Shown here: positions 63,639 through 64,000 of the stretch, in pieces
Layout: each line of letters starts with the position of its first letter
Position numbering within the stretch: the first letter of the stretch is position 1
Assembly: GCA_902806575.1 (NCBI GenBank)
Contig: CADCXD010000008.1
Coordinates: 2,294,001-2,358,000, forward strand
Length of the DNA stretch: 64,000 nucleotides
Source: Jackrogersella multiformis
Taxonomy: Eukaryota > Ascomycota > Sordariomycetes > Xylariales > Hypoxylaceae
Direction: 5' to 3'
Program-made: the position numbers and the translations under genes
Notes under the pieces: generated by a model
Told to the model about the DNA's origin: nothing
The model's database searches: none
What the model saw: the letters and a program-made list of their open reading frames with translations, nothing else

Positions 63639-64000
63639 TCACCTCAAAATTGATCTCAACGCAACCTCGGGGGGGTCCCAGACGATGTCCTTGACGCTCG
63701 TTCTTTGTTTTGCAGGTATCTTCAATTCAGGTCCGCCGGTGATGGTCGGCAGCTTGATATGTTCTCGGTTCTCAATCAAGAGCATGCCATGCAAAGATTG
63801 TCCTTCGACTACGCCGTTATCCCCAGGTCTCCCCCCGAGGCCGATGGCTCTCCTAGCCAGCCAACTTATGCAGCCGTATAGCGTCATTGCGTCGGCTACA
63901 GTTCCGGTCTGGTAAATTCCTACCCCCCATGATGCCATTTGCAGGGGGTCGCCGGAACCAAAAGGAGTAAACGCATTCCCAATATTGTTCACGCCAATGC
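63639..64000 (-). CDS. Cytosine-deaminase-like amidohydrolase, C-terminal part
   Basis: The C-terminal ~120 residues of a gene whose start lies beyond the window edge; the frame is still open at 64000. Visible motifs are G-V-N-N-I-G-N-A-F-T-P, then G-S-G-D-P-L-Q-M-A and V-G-I-Y-Q-x-G-T, then A-R-R-A-I-G-L. This resembles the end of the metal-dependent hydrolase barrel in cytosine deaminase/amidohydrolase-type proteins, where N-N-x-x-x-P-F-T-P-x-G-x-x-D-P-L is typical. The metal ligands lie outside the window, so substrate and activity cannot be judged. The terminal part (PAKQRTSVKDIVWDPPEV) is a family-specific tail. The end at 63639 is a TAA or TAG-type stop in a good convergent context. Confidence 0.7.
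   Translation of the reverse strand, partial: IGVNNIGNAFTPFGSGDPLQMASWGVGIYQTGTVADAMTLYGCISWLARRAIGLGGRPGDNGVVEGQSLHGMLLIENREHIKLPTITGGPELKIPAKQRTSVKDIVWDPPEVALRSILR

Noticed and set aside
1..64000. CRISPR arrays, tRNA and rRNA genes
   Set aside because: No regular repeat-spacer structure, which would not be expected in a fungus anyway. No tRNA B-box type GGTTCGAATCC word or rRNA core was found by reading both strands; a tRNA scan would be decisive.

Overview
The window looks like a chromosome segment of a filamentous ascomycete (Pezizomycotina, probably Sordariomycetes). The evidence is genes with several 50-140 nt GT-AG introns carrying CTAAC-type branch sites, a spliced divergent histone H2A/H2B pair, fungal-type ATG4, SQS1, JJJ1 and SPX-RING proteins, and a huge A+T-rich block that looks damaged by repeat-induced point mutation (RIP). 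It has two sharply different halves.

Positions 1-46071 are an extremely A+T-rich block with no intact gene. By eye CpA and TpG are nearly gone while CpG is kept, and related repeats inside it differ almost only by C/T and G/A transitions, as RIP predicts. It can still be resolved into repeat families: at least 14 copies of a ~170 bp miniature inverted-repeat element; a longer palindrome-rich family around 37-40 kb; a GTGGTAAGG-type minisatellite in three states of decay; several dispersed repeats; and a stop-riddled coding relic at about 25.2-25.5 kb that I read as a Helitron-like Rep domain. The block could be an AT isochore, pericentromeric DNA or subtelomeric DNA. No telomere repeat is visible.

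Positions 46072-64000 are a normal gene-dense euchromatic region. In order: KGD2 (minus, its stop codon touching the AT block), a ~0.76 kb TA-flanked inverted-repeat transposon whose interior is RIP-like, a five-exon LYR protein resembling complex I NDUFB9 (plus), histone H2A (minus) and H2B (plus) as a divergent pair, SQS1 (minus), ATG4 (plus), JJJ1 (minus), an SPX-RING protein (plus) and the 3' part of a cytosine-deaminase-like amidohydrolase (minus, leaving the window). Exon boundaries were worked out by hand from splice sites and reading frame. Every complete spliced model gives an uninterrupted frame.

The genes are housekeeping: TCA cycle and respiratory chain (KGD2, NDUFB9-like), chromatin (H2A/H2B), RNA processing and ribosome biogenesis (SQS1, JJJ1), autophagy (ATG4) and probably phosphate signalling (SPX-RING). 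They form no cluster or operon. The notable biology is the contact between hypermutated repeat DNA and essential genes, and the undescribed-looking repeat families.
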